From contig JAJEEG010000006.1 in NCBI GenBank assembly GCA_022821085.1, forward strand, positions 2,806,130 to 2,870,129: 64,000 nt of DNA, written 5' to 3'. The notes under the pieces were generated by a model. It was given only the letters and a program-made list of their open reading frames with translations, was not told the origin of the DNA and ran no database searches. Below, in pieces: positions 18,311 to 27,099 of this stretch (position 1 is its first letter; the number at the start of each line of letters is the position of its first letter). A program made the translations under genes and the position numbers. Source of the DNA: Candidatus Latescibacterota bacterium. GTDB taxonomy: Bacteria > JAAXHH01.

Positions 18311-19618
18311 ATGAACGAAGACAAGAGAAACGGCACTTACGCACTGGCCCCGGACCGCATCTGGGACGGCGTTTCCGACGAGACGCGAAGCGGTGTGGCC
18401 GTCGTGGTGAAGGACCGACTCATCGACGCGGTTATGCCCGTCTCCGAAGTCCCCGCCGGCATGGAGACCGCCGTCCTGCCGGAATGTACGCTCCTGCCGG
18501 GGCTGATGGACGCCCACGTCCACTACAGCTCCGTCATGGGACCGCCTTTCCTGGCTGCCGGGGTGACCACGATCCGCGACGTGGGCAACGAACTGGCCTG
18601 GATCCTGGGGGAGCGCGAGCGCCATGCAGAGGACCTCTCCGCCGGTCCCGCCATCCTGTGCTGCGGACACCTGCTCGACGGGCCCAGGGTCTACTGGCCC
18701 CAGTTGGGCCGCGCCCACGCCACCCCCGGCGAAATCGCCGATTCGGTCCGGCGGCACGTGGAAGCCGGAGTGGACCAGATCAAACTGTACGCGGGCGTGG
18801 AACCCCCGCTGCTGAAGGCGGCGGTCGACGCCGCCCATGCATCGGACAAATTCGTGGTCGCCCATCTGCAGGCGACCACCGCGGAGGATGCCGCGCGGAT
18901 GGGTCTGGACGAGTTCGAACACCTGGCCGGGTGCGGCGTGGCCTGGCGGGCGGCCTCCGAGGCGGAGGACGATCTCGTGATCGACCTGCTCCTGGAACGG
19001 GACGTGATCATCGATCCGACCCTGGTGGTCTGGGACCGGCTCGGGCGCGTCCTGGACCGCCCCTTCCATCACGACGCCCGGAGGGCCTGGGTCCACCCCC
19101 GCCACCTGGACATCTGGCAACGGTATCTCAGCCGTTTCGGACCCCCGGAGCACCGGTGGAGGTACCAGGGCGCCATGGTCCACCTGAAGCGGTTCCTGCG
19201 AAGGGCCCATGAGCGGGGGGTGACCGTTGCGCTGGGCACGGACACGCCCTTCCCCCACCTCGTGCCCGGGATGAGCGTGCATGACGAGCTCGCCATGTAC
19301 ACGGACGCCGGCATCCCGGCCGTGGACGCCCTGCGATCGGCCACTTCGATCAACGCCCGGGTCCTGGGCATCGACGGCCGGACCGGTTCGATCCGGCCGG
19401 GCCTGCGGGCCGACCTGGTGGCGGTCCGGGGGAACCCCCTCGAACGGATCGAGGATATCGAGAACGTACACTGCACGGTGCGCGAAGGACGGCGGTTCGA
19501 GCCGTCCACCCTGATGCGGGCCTTCAAGTCGACCTTGGACGGGGAGCCCGACGGCGCGGTCACCCGGGATCTGCTGGATTACGTCGACGGCAAACACGTG
19601 AATCGGCCGGCCTCATGA
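18311..19618 (+). CDS. Amidohydrolase family protein (imidazolonepropionase-like)
   Basis: Metal-dependent hydrolase of the amidohydrolase superfamily, 435 aa. It shows LLPGLMDAHVHYSS with the H-x-H metal site, DQIKLYAG with the usual bridging Lys position, FVVAHLQATT and FEHLAGCG with later His ligands, and GTDTPFPHLVPG with the final Asp. A short N-terminal and C-terminal beta domain flanks the barrel, and the end has the typical GSIRPGLRADLVAVRGNPLE. Such enzymes cleave cyclic or acyclic amides, including dipeptides; the substrate is not clear. The stop overlaps the next gene by four bases (ATGA). Confidence 0.85.
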   Translation: MNEDKRNGTYALAPDRIWDGVSDETRSGVAVVVKDRLIDAVMPVSEVPAGMETAVLPECTLLPGLMDAHVHYSSVMGPPFLAAGVTTIRDVGNELAWILGERERHAEDLSAGPAILCCGHLLDGPRVYWPQLGRAHATPGEIADSVRRHVEAGVDQIKLYAGVEPPLLKAAVDAAHASDKFVVAHLQATTAEDAARMGLDEFEHLAGCGVAWRAASEAEDDLVIDLLLERDVIIDPTLVVWDRLGRVLDRPFHHDARRAWVHPRHLDIWQRYLSRFGPPEHRWRYQGAMVHLKRFLRRAHERGVTVALGTDTPFPHLVPGMSVHDELAMYTDAGIPAVDALRSATSINARVLGIDGRTGSIRPGLRADLVAVRGNPLERIEDIENVHCTVREGRRFEPSTLMRAFKSTLDGEPDGAVTRDLLDYVDGKHVNRPAS

Positions 19619-19818
19619 AACGGATGATAAAGGATTTTCTGTTCTGCCTGATCATTGCCGCCGCCACCGCGGCCATCCCCGCGGCCGGCGTAAGCACGCT
19701 GCTGGCGATGACCGGGATCATCGAGGACGACCGGGCGTTGATCTGGATTTTCCTGGCCCTCGCCATACCCATTTTCGTTATTGCCTACATGCGCGTTACG
19801 AGAAACCCGCGCGGATGA
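19615..19818 (+). CDS. Small two-helix membrane protein of unknown function
   Basis: Protein of 67 aa with two hydrophobic helices, about residues 7-32 (LFCLIIAAATAAIPAAGVS) and 40-60 (ALIWIFLALAIPIFVIAY), and basic ends. It starts inside the stop of the amidohydrolase (ATGA overlap), which argues for a real, translationally coupled gene. I recognise no family. It may be a membrane partner of the amidohydrolase. Confidence 0.6.
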   Translation: MKRMIKDFLFCLIIAAATAAIPAAGVSTLLAMTGIIEDDRALIWIFLALAIPIFVIAYMRVTRNPRG

Positions 19819-19908
19819 TCCGGAGTGAACAGGACAGGGCGAAGACGAACGAGCGCCCCCGGCCGGGACGCATTTGAATATACGGCCCACCACATGGAGG
19901 ACGGCAAC

Positions 19909-20448
19909 ATGACACACGAGACACAGGCGGCGACGCTGGGCGGTGGTTGCTTCTGGTGCCTGGAAGCGATCTACCAGCAGATCAAGGGTGTAACGAGCGT
20001 GGTATCGGGCTATGCCGGCGGCAGCGTGGACAACCCGGATTACAAGTCCGTATGCACCGGCGCCACGGGCCACGCCGAGGTCGTGCGGATCACCTTCGAT
20101 CCGGCCGCGATCAGCTACGCGGACCTCCTCCATATCTTCTGGCGCATACACGACCCGACTACGCTCAATCGGCAGGGCGGGGACGTCGGCACGCAGTATC
20201 GTTCGATCATCCTCTACCACGACGAAGAACAGAAGCGCGCGGCCGAGTATTCGAGGACGGAGGCCGACGCGTCGGACCTGTGGAGCGCGGCGATCGTTAC
20301 GGAGATCGAACCCCTCGAGGTTTTTTACGAGGCCGAAGCGTACCATCACGACTATTACCTCAACAATCCGCGGCAACCATACTGTTTCATGGTCATCGAC
20401 CCGAAGGTGGACAAGTTCAGAAAGTCCTTCCAGCACATGCTGTCGTGA
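19909..20448 (+). CDS. msrA: Peptide-methionine (S)-S-oxide reductase MsrA
   Basis: MsrA, 179 aa, reduces Met-S-sulfoxide in oxidised proteins. The catalytic motif GGGCFWCLEA is near the N-terminus, followed by GYAGGSVDNPDY, TGHAEVV and the conserved FWRIHDPTTLNRQGGDVGTQYRS. The C-terminus carries AEAYHHDYY. I placed the start at the ATG at 19909, which follows GGAGGACGGCAAC, a good ribosome-binding site; earlier in-frame starts lack one. It overlaps or abuts the M81 gene. Confidence 0.96.
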   Translation: MTHETQAATLGGGCFWCLEAIYQQIKGVTSVVSGYAGGSVDNPDYKSVCTGATGHAEVVRITFDPAAISYADLLHIFWRIHDPTTLNRQGGDVGTQYRSIILYHDEEQKRAAEYSRTEADASDLWSAAIVTEIEPLEVFYEAEAYHHDYYLNNPRQPYCFMVIDPKVDKFRKSFQHMLS

Positions 20449-20465
20449 ACCAGGAGCGCTTCTCC

Positions 20466-21935
20466 GTGCGCGTGGGCATCCTCTCGCTGATCCACGAATC
20501 CAATACGTTCAGCCACACGCCGACGACGCTGGACCTGTTCCGCCGGGACGGGATCCTGACGGGCGAAGCCGTCGCCGATCATTTCAGGGGCGGATTCCAC
20601 GAGATCAGCGGATTCCTGGAGGGACTGGACGACGCCCGCATCGATGCCGTGCCGTTGTTCTACGCGTCCACCCCGCCATCCGGCCGGATCACGCAAGAGA
20701 CCTGCGACGCGCTGATCGAGATGATGTTCGCGCAGCTCGCGGGCGCGGGGCCGCTCGACGGCCTGCTGGTCGCGCCCCACGGCGCCAATGCGGGCGAGGG
20801 TGCGGATTACCACGATCTGGACGGGTGCTGGCTGACCCGGTTGCGCGGGGAGATCGGGCCGGACATCCCGGTCATCTGCACCATCGATCCCCACGCCAAT
20901 CTATCCCCGCGCATGGTCGCGGCCTGCGACGCCACCATCGCCTACCGCACCAACCCGCACCTGGACCAGAAGCAGCGGGGCCTTGAGGCCGCGGCGCTCA
21001 TGGCCCGGACCCTGTCGGGGGAGGTTCGTCCCGTGCAGGCGGCGGCTTTCCCGCCGGTGGCCATCGGCATCGAGCGCCAGGACACGTCCTCGCCGCCCTG
21101 CCGGCCCCTTTACGAAAAAGCGGACGCATGGCTGGAGGCGACCGGCGTCCTGTCGAACAGCGTCGTCCTCGGGTTTCCCTACGCGGACGTGCCGGAAATG
21201 GGTTCGGCCTTCATCGCTGTGACCGACGGCGATCCCGATCTGGCCCGGCGCATCGCGGACGATCTCGCCGGTTACCTGGTGGCGCACCGGGACGAATTCG
21301 TCGGCGAGTTCATTTCCATCCCCGAAGCCGTCGATGCCGCGCTGGACGGCGAGGGGCCCGTGTGCCTGCTCGACATGGGCGACAACGTGGGCGGCGGTTC
21401 GGCGGCGGACGGCACGCTCATTGCCCACGAGGTGTTGAGGCGCGGGGAGGTGAAGACCTTCCTCTGCCTGTACGATCCCGTATCCGTCGAGCGGGCCGTT
21501 GCCGCGGGCGTGGGCGCGAGGATTACGCTGGACATGGGCGGCAAGACGGACGACCGGCACGGTCCGCCCATCCGGACCGAAGTGCGGGTGCTGGGGATCC
21601 ACGAAGGACGCTTCACCGAATCCGCCGTGCGCCACGGCGGCCGGACGGACTTCTACATGGGCCGGACCGCCGTGGTTACCGCGGACGGGGGACTGACAGC
21701 GAGCCTGACGTCGCTGCGCACGGTGCCGGTCAGCCTCGGCATGATGACCAGCATTGGCCTGGACCCGGCCGACTTCCACGTGCTCATCGCCAAGGGCGTC
21801 CACGCGCCCACGGCGGCCTACGCGCCCGTGAGCAAGCGGCTGATCAGGGTGGATACGCCCGGCGCCACGACCGCGGACATGCGGCGGTTCGACTTCCGGT
21901 ACCGGCGGCGGCCGCTCTATCCGTTCGAGGAATGA
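20466..21935 (+). CDS. M81 family metallopeptidase (MlrC-like)
   Basis: Protein of 489 aa of the M81/MlrC family, named for microcystin-degrading peptidase C. It starts VRVGILSLIHESNTFS, the family's opening motif. The zinc-site region includes DGLLVAPHGANAGEGADYHDLDG and CTIDPHANLS. The C-terminal domain has CLLDMGDNVGGGSAADGT and the GMMTSIGLDP stretch. I chose GTG at 20466 because AGGAG lies nine bases upstream and the protein aligns from there. A GTG at 20445 overlapping the msrA stop is the alternative. Most M81 proteins act on unknown peptides or amides. Confidence 0.85.
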   Translation: MRVGILSLIHESNTFSHTPTTLDLFRRDGILTGEAVADHFRGGFHEISGFLEGLDDARIDAVPLFYASTPPSGRITQETCDALIEMMFAQLAGAGPLDGLLVAPHGANAGEGADYHDLDGCWLTRLRGEIGPDIPVICTIDPHANLSPRMVAACDATIAYRTNPHLDQKQRGLEAAALMARTLSGEVRPVQAAAFPPVAIGIERQDTSSPPCRPLYEKADAWLEATGVLSNSVVLGFPYADVPEMGSAFIAVTDGDPDLARRIADDLAGYLVAHRDEFVGEFISIPEAVDAALDGEGPVCLLDMGDNVGGGSAADGTLIAHEVLRRGEVKTFLCLYDPVSVERAVAAGVGARITLDMGGKTDDRHGPPIRTEVRVLGIHEGRFTESAVRHGGRTDFYMGRTAVVTADGGLTASLTSLRTVPVSLGMMTSIGLDPADFHVLIAKGVHAPTAAYAPVSKRLIRVDTPGATTADMRRFDFRYRRRPLYPFEE

Positions 21936-22014
21936 TCCTGCGGCCTCGAGGCGGCGTCGCCGAACCGGTCCTCGCGGCGGCCGACGAGGCGGCCGTTGAG
22001 GCGGTCCGTATAAC

Positions 22015-22043
22015 TTGACAGCAAATGTCCACGTGTTTATGGT
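22015..22043 (+). promoter_or_regulatory. Promoter of the first PhyH-family gene
   Basis: TTGACA (22015-22020), a 17-base spacer and TATGGT (22038-22043), about 160 bases before the GTG start. The long leader contains three 22-base tandem repeats. Confidence 0.65.
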
Positions 22044-22136
22044 CTAGTCGAAATTCGCAGAGTGAACCCCAAGTGGCCGGTTTACGACCGTTACGAGACT
22101 GACGCGCGACCGGCCGGATCACCGATTCCTGGATTA

Positions 22137-22202
22137 GGCCGCGGCGTACAAGAATTAAGCCGCGGCGAACAAGGACTTGGCAGCGGCGTACAAGGAGCGA
22201 CC
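22137..22202. repeat. Three 22-bp tandem repeats in a 5' leader
   Basis: Imperfect units based on GCCGCGGCGTACAAGGA occur at 22137-22158, 22159-22180 and 22181-22202. The last copy supplies the AAGGAG ribosome-binding site of the downstream PhyH gene. The earlier copies carry near versions of the same purine run (CAAGAA, CAAGGA). Confidence 0.75.
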
Positions 22203-22204
22203 AG

Positions 22205-22954
22205 GTGAAAGATCTGAACGAAAAACTGGATCAACTGGAACGGGACGGTTTCGTGCTCCTCAAGGGCGCCTTGTCCCCGGAGGAAACCGAGCAGGTGCGG
22301 TCCCGGATATTCCACGCGAAGGAACAGGGCTGGGAAGAAGGTTTGAACGCGGTCGGGAACATGTGGTTCGACACCCTGCTCGACCGGGAACCCGACGTCT
22401 TCGCCCCGCTCGTGGGCCATCCGAGCGTGGCCCCGCTGCTCTACGCCATGATGGGCAAGCAGTGCCAGCTCCGCAGCTTTCGGGCCCACATCAACCCCGG
22501 CGCCTACACCCAGGAATGGCACATGGACTTCTACGGCTACTGGAACGAAAAGCGGGAGACGGAAAAACGCAGGCTGGCCGTGCAGCCCAGCAGCGTGAAC
22601 ACGACCTTCTACTTCCAGGACAACCTCCCGGGCCAGGGCAATCTCCGTTTCGTCAAGAACGGACATCTCGCCGAGCCGCCCCACCTGTATCCCCGGATCG
22701 ACCACGTCGCCTTCGAAGAATGGTGTTACGCCCAGGAACATGTCGTGCTGCACCCCATGGCCGGCGACGCGGTCGTCTTCCTCAGCCACATCCCCCACCA
22801 GGGCGCCAAGGAAGACGACGACATGGAACGGTGCAACGTGGTCTGCCACTACCAGACCTGCCCGATGTACGAAGGCGTCTGGTACGTCTCCAGTCCCCGT
22901 CCCTTCAACGGGTCCTTTCCCTTTCACAAGACCGCGCCGGCGGGGATGAACTGA
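22205..22954 (+). CDS. Phytanoyl-CoA dioxygenase (PhyH) family protein
   Basis: Non-haem Fe(II)/2-oxoglutarate oxygenase, 249 aa. The family start LERDGFVLLKGALSPEE is followed by the iron-binding EWHMDFYG (H-x-D) and the distal histidine in FLSHIPHQGA. An Arg suited to bind 2-oxoglutarate follows in MERCNVV. Substrates in this family are mostly unknown outside phytanoyl-CoA and a few natural products. The start is GTG with AAGGAG seven bases upstream. It has its own promoter and stands alone, 130 bp before HU. Confidence 0.85.
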   Translation: MKDLNEKLDQLERDGFVLLKGALSPEETEQVRSRIFHAKEQGWEEGLNAVGNMWFDTLLDREPDVFAPLVGHPSVAPLLYAMMGKQCQLRSFRAHINPGAYTQEWHMDFYGYWNEKRETEKRRLAVQPSSVNTTFYFQDNLPGQGNLRFVKNGHLAEPPHLYPRIDHVAFEEWCYAQEHVVLHPMAGDAVVFLSHIPHQGAKEDDDMERCNVVCHYQTCPMYEGVWYVSSPRPFNGSFPFHKTAPAGMN

Positions 22955-22972
22955 CCTTCGCGACAAAATCCG

Positions 22973-23001
22973 TTGACACGGCGAAACCCGCCCCTTAGAA
23001 T
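22973..23001 (+). promoter_or_regulatory. Strong sigma70-type promoter of the HU gene
   Basis: TTGACA (22973-22978), exactly 17 bases, then TAGAAT (22996-23001), one base off the -10 consensus. It is the best promoter in the window, as expected for an abundant nucleoid protein. Confidence 0.8.
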
Positions 23002-23085
23002 ACGTGCGGCGTTGTTAAGTTGAATTAATGCAAAGGGATAGCGTCCGATACGTACCGGTGTCCCGATTGCCGGGAGGAGGCCTTC

Positions 23086-23382
23086 ATGACCACCACCAAG
23101 AAAGAATTGGTGGAACTGATCAGCAAGCGTCTGGGGCTCAAGAAAGAACAGGTGTTTCCAGTGGTCGACCAGACGTTCGTGGCCATGCGGGACTCCCTGA
23201 TCGAGGGAGACCGGATTGAAATCAGGGGATTCGGGGTCTTCGAGGTCAAGGACACAAAAGCCCGCACTTCCGCGCGCAATCCCCGCACAAGCGATATCGT
23301 TTACGTCCCGGCCGGCAAGAAGACCCGTTTCAAGCCCGGGAAACTGTTGAAAGAAGCCCTGCGGGTCCCCTTAGATGACTGA
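23086..23382 (+). CDS. HU/IHF-family DNA-binding protein
   Basis: Nucleoid protein of 98 aa. It begins TTKKELVELISKRLGL and has the family pattern IEIRGFGVFEVKDTKARTSARNPRT, followed by the DNA-contacting arm GKKTRFKPGKLLKE. The RNPRT/NP motif at the arm tip inserts into the minor groove in HU and IHF. A GGGAGGAGG ribosome-binding site and a near-consensus promoter suggest high expression. The 3' end overlaps the next gene by eight bases. HU versus IHF cannot be decided from sequence alone. Confidence 0.94.
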   Translation: MTTTKKELVELISKRLGLKKEQVFPVVDQTFVAMRDSLIEGDRIEIRGFGVFEVKDTKARTSARNPRTSDIVYVPAGKKTRFKPGKLLKEALRVPLDD

Positions 23383-24247
23383 AATAAAGACGGACTGCAG
23401 CGCCCCCGCCATCCTGTCGACTTCTGGTATATACACCCGTCTGCTTCTGTTTCTTTGGCTGTTGTGCCTGAGTCCGTTCCTGAACGTCCAGGCCGCGCAA
23501 CTTGCGCAGGCCGTCCAGGTCGCGCACCAGGACACTACCGCCGGCGCAGTACCGCCCCAGATCCCCTCCATATCGCTGGAACAAGCCGTCGCCCTTTACG
23601 AATCCGGCCGGAACGACCAGGCGCGCGAAGCCTTCCTGCGCATGCTGGACGACCAGCCTGAAGAGCCGGTCGTCCTGTACCACCTGGGACGCCTGGATCC
23701 GGACCGGGAGGCGGCCGAGCAGTATTTCCTGAAGGTCCTGCTGCACGGCTCAGAACACCCACTCGCGGACGACGCGCTGCTGGAAGTCTCCCGCATCCAG
23801 ATCGCCCTGGAACGACATGACGACGCGGTGAACGCCTGCAACCGGCTCCTGTCGGCCTATCCCGACTCGGACCTGGAGGATGAAGCGCGCTTCCTGCTGG
23901 GGCAGGCGCTTCTTGCCGGAAGGCGGCCTGAACTGTCGCGCATGGTCTTCCAGCAGCTGCTTTCTTCCGAGCCTGATTCGACGCTCGTACGGCCGGCGCG
24001 ACTCGCCATCGCGGAGAGCTACCGCGCGCAGGAGGATTTCATTGAAGCCGCCCGCCAATACCTCAAGTTCGAGATCGATTTTCAGGGCTTGGAAGGGCTC
24101 GAGACGGTCCTGTGGCAGGCGGGGCAATGCCTCGAAGCCGCGGGACGCAACGTCGAGGCCGGTTTCGTGTATCAGCGGTTGATCAAGCGGTATCCCGATT
24201 CTCCGGAGGCGAACCGCGCCCGGGTGGAAAGGCCCCTGCTCGAATAG
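23375..24247 (+). CDS. Exported TPR-repeat protein
   Basis: Protein of 290 aa with an N-terminal hydrophobic segment (LLLFLWLLCLSPFLNVQA) that looks like a signal peptide. At least four helical repeats of tetratricopeptide type follow: LEQAVALYESGRNDQAREAFLRML, LADDALLEVSRIQIALERHDDA, RLAIAESYRAQEDFIEAARQYL and AGQCLEAAGRNVEAGFVYQRL. It resembles YbgF/CpoB-like and BamD-like periplasmic scaffolds, but I cannot place it in a named family. It overlaps the HU stop by eight bases. Confidence 0.75.
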   Translation: MTEIKTDCSAPAILSTSGIYTRLLLFLWLLCLSPFLNVQAAQLAQAVQVAHQDTTAGAVPPQIPSISLEQAVALYESGRNDQAREAFLRMLDDQPEEPVVLYHLGRLDPDREAAEQYFLKVLLHGSEHPLADDALLEVSRIQIALERHDDAVNACNRLLSAYPDSDLEDEARFLLGQALLAGRRPELSRMVFQQLLSSEPDSTLVRPARLAIAESYRAQEDFIEAARQYLKFEIDFQGLEGLETVLWQAGQCLEAAGRNVEAGFVYQRLIKRYPDSPEANRARVERPLLE

Positions 24248-24253
24248 CGATGC

Positions 24254-24323
24254 GGCCGGCACTATCGGCCGGCATTATCGGGCCGGAACGACCCAGGTGC
24301 GGCGCGACCGGTGCGGCGCGTTC
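24254..24323. repeat. Two tandem duplications between convergent genes
   Basis: GGCCGGCACTATC is followed directly by GGCCGGCATTATC (24254-24279), and GGTGCGGCGCGACC by a near copy (24296-24323). They fill most of the 80-bp gap between the TPR gene and the M1 peptidase. Fold-back of the GC-rich units could help terminate transcription, but no U-tract follows. Confidence 0.7.
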
Positions 24324-24327
24324 AGCG

Positions 24328-27069
24328 CTATCGGGCCGCCTTGAAGTACACCGAGAAATCCGGCGCGATGTCGATGCGCTTCGCCCTGTCCGGCAACACA
24401 TACTCGAAGGTCTGACGCCTTTTGGTATTCCAGATCTCCCGCACGATCCGGTCGCCGTTTTCCAACTCAATGACCAGGGGCACGATCGCATGGAATACAC
24501 GGCCTTCCTGTTCCTGCAATAACTGTCCGCGCACCGTGAACCCGTTGCCGGTTCCCGCGCCGCCCGCTTCACTGCCGGCATGATACACCCGGTAGACCGG
24601 ATAACCCGTGTCCCGGATCCACTGGTCGAAGAACCAGTCCATCTCCCTGCCCGTTTCCGTTTCCACCGCGGCCGCGAAGTCCGCCGTCGTAACCAGCTTG
24701 CCCGCGTATTGCCGGCAGAACCGTGATAGCACGTTCATGAAGTGCTCGTCGCCGATAGTGTGGCGCAGCATGTGGAGTACCATGGCGCCCTTCTCGTAGA
24801 CGACGGCCTGGTAGTGCTCCCCGAGCCGCATGCCCAGGTCGATCGCACCGTTCCGATCGGCGAACAGGGCCTGGTCCGTGTGCCGTTTCAGCATCTCGCG
24901 GAACGCTTCGGGACCGGTCTCACTTTCGATGTACAGGTCCGCCGCATAGGTCGCCATGGCCTCCGAAAGCCAGGCGTCGCGGTACGTCTTCGGGACCACA
25001 GTGCCGCCCCACCACTGGTGGGCGAGTTCATGGGCCAGGAACCCGCGGAAGAGGTGTTGCACTTCCGTGTACATGTGGGCGTGCAGGTTCGCTTCCAGGC
25101 TGAAGGCATCCTGGAAGTACAGTCCCCACAACATCAGCATCGACGGCAGGGCCCGCCCGAAGGCATAGTCGTCCGGCATCTGGACGATGTCTAGCTTTTC
25201 GTAGGGGTAGGGACCGAAGATCCCGCCGAAGTAGTCCAGCGCGGGGCCGATGTGCGTGAGGATCCGCGCCGTGTTCGACTCGGACGCGCGCCGGTCTTCG
25301 TCCACGCTGAGGATCACGTCGATGCCACCCGCGGAGACCGTGCGGGTACGGTTCTCGGAGATCGTCATGCCAAGTGAGGACACGGGCCGTGTCCGCTGCC
25401 AGCGTGTGACGCGCCTATCGTCCTCCGCATCGCTGGCCACAGGGGCGCCGACCGTCGCCACCGTCAACTTTTCCGGATAGCGCAGTTCCAGGTCGAAAGT
25501 GTACTGATCCTCGTTGGAATGAACGGGGAGCCACTGCTGGTTGGTCAACAGGCCGAAGAAACCGCCGCCGCCCCGGAAGACGTCGCCCTCGTACCAGAGG
25601 GTCAGCGTGGTGGTGCTGTCCCGCGGCACCGGCTGCCGGAACGGAACCGTGAGCCAGGTGCCCTGCCGCGTGAACAGCGCGCCGTCGCCGCCGGCGTAGT
25701 CCACGCGGTAGACTTCGAGATCCGGGTTCAGCGTGAAAGTCGCCGCGGTAAGCGGGTCCGCCCGGGACGTGATTTCCAGGGTCGTCTTCATGCGCATGCG
25801 CCGGCCGCCATGCTCCAGGGACCCCGCGATTTCGTAGTGGTCCAGGGACAGCAGCGGCCCCTGGGGCGTCTCTTCCTCCGCGGCACGGTCGGACGGGCTC
25901 TCCGCGGCGCGGCCGAAAGGTTCCTCCGGTCCCGGTGAGAAACGGCACCAGACCACGGGCGGACTGATCTCCGGGTTCCTGGGAAACCCGCTCTTCTGGA
26001 TCAGGCTGACCGATTCCGATTCATAAGGGCTGTTCGTATAGACGAGCCACCGGTCCGAGTCCGCGAGATCGATCTCCGCCTGCAGGAAATCCGGATGGGT
26101 GTGGGCGAGAGAGAAACGTTCCCGGGCGGGTTTCATGTCCAGCAGGTTGTCCCGGTCGACGCGGTTCAGCAGCGCCTTCGCCCGGTCGAATGCCCGCCCG
26201 CCCCTGACGCGCGAAAGCGCCACGCCTTCCACCAGGTGCTCATATCCCCCGGGCGACAGGACCAGCACCATCCGGTCGAATCCCGTCGTGTAGGAATCGC
26301 CGGTCGTGCGGGCGTACTTGTTCATCTGGTGACGTTCGACGCGGTCCGGCGGCGTAAAGGTGAATCGCCCCGCGCCCACGAGGACCGCGCGCCCGATCCG
26401 GTCTCCGGAGAAACCGGGCATCAGCAAACCGTCTTCGATCTCGAACACACCGGCGGGCCGCTCGATCGTCAGGTGGTCGAAAGCGTAGACCTCGTCCTCG
26501 CGCAGGGAGAACCGGAAGCCGAGGTGGGCCGCCAGCAGCGGTTCGAACTGTTCGGCCCTCCAGCCATCCCCATGTTGCGCGAAACGGACGTCCCACAGTT
26601 CGGCCGAAAGCCGCTCTTCCTCTTCGAAGAAGACATTCAGCCGTACTTCGGGGCGGGCGAGGAGGCTGTCCAACGCATGGCGCTCCCTCAGCCTGATCCT
26701 GGCGTCGCCGTACCGTTCGGCCAGGGAAGGATCGCCTTCGCCGAGGACCTCTTCGAGGGGGTGCTCGCCAACTGGCCGGTCATTCATTAGCCGGACCAGT
26801 TCCGCCAGGGCCGCTTCGATGGACGGGCCGGGGATGGCGGAACGGTCGGCGGCGCTGTCTTCAATCGCAGGATCTTCGATCGCGGCGTCTGCCGGATGCG
26901 GAGTTTCGGCGGCGCGGTCGACAGCCGCCTGACCTTCGACGGCCTGAGGAAGTGGTGCCGCCGCGCTGACGACTGGGATATCGGATGCGAGGGAGAAGAA
27001 GTTGAAAAGCAGGCCGGACAGAAGGGTGGGCAACAACCGGGAAGACGGACGTGGGGAGAAGGCGATCAT
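24328..27069 (-). CDS. M1-family zinc aminopeptidase-like protein, exported
   Basis: Gluzincin of peptidase family M1, 913 aa. The zinc site HELAHQWWGGT is followed by SEAMATYAADL, which carries the third ligand Glu 18-19 residues later. A hydrophobic N-terminal segment (LLPTLLSGLLFNFFSLASDIPVVSA) is a likely signal peptide. About 430 residues of N-terminal beta domains precede the catalytic region. The G-x-M-E-N substrate motif expected upstream of HExxH is replaced by FGRALPSMLML, so exopeptidase specificity may be altered. It is the last gene of the DUF512-der-merR operon, 30 bp after the regulator. Confidence 0.85.
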   Translation of the reverse strand: MIAFSPRPSSRLLPTLLSGLLFNFFSLASDIPVVSAAAPLPQAVEGQAAVDRAAETPHPADAAIEDPAIEDSAADRSAIPGPSIEAALAELVRLMNDRPVGEHPLEEVLGEGDPSLAERYGDARIRLRERHALDSLLARPEVRLNVFFEEEERLSAELWDVRFAQHGDGWRAEQFEPLLAAHLGFRFSLREDEVYAFDHLTIERPAGVFEIEDGLLMPGFSGDRIGRAVLVGAGRFTFTPPDRVERHQMNKYARTTGDSYTTGFDRMVLVLSPGGYEHLVEGVALSRVRGGRAFDRAKALLNRVDRDNLLDMKPARERFSLAHTHPDFLQAEIDLADSDRWLVYTNSPYESESVSLIQKSGFPRNPEISPPVVWCRFSPGPEEPFGRAAESPSDRAAEEETPQGPLLSLDHYEIAGSLEHGGRRMRMKTTLEITSRADPLTAATFTLNPDLEVYRVDYAGGDGALFTRQGTWLTVPFRQPVPRDSTTTLTLWYEGDVFRGGGGFFGLLTNQQWLPVHSNEDQYTFDLELRYPEKLTVATVGAPVASDAEDDRRVTRWQRTRPVSSLGMTISENRTRTVSAGGIDVILSVDEDRRASESNTARILTHIGPALDYFGGIFGPYPYEKLDIVQMPDDYAFGRALPSMLMLWGLYFQDAFSLEANLHAHMYTEVQHLFRGFLAHELAHQWWGGTVVPKTYRDAWLSEAMATYAADLYIESETGPEAFREMLKRHTDQALFADRNGAIDLGMRLGEHYQAVVYEKGAMVLHMLRHTIGDEHFMNVLSRFCRQYAGKLVTTADFAAAVETETGREMDWFFDQWIRDTGYPVYRVYHAGSEAGGAGTGNGFTVRGQLLQEQEGRVFHAIVPLVIELENGDRIVREIWNTKRRQTFEYVLPDRAKRIDIAPDFSVYFKAAR

Positions 27070-27099
27070 GACCGTTTCATAAACGAGGAATGCATGACC

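Noticed and set aside
18182..19597. A 471-codon open frame on the minus strand
   Set aside because: Antisense to the amidohydrolase, which has a full set of metal motifs.
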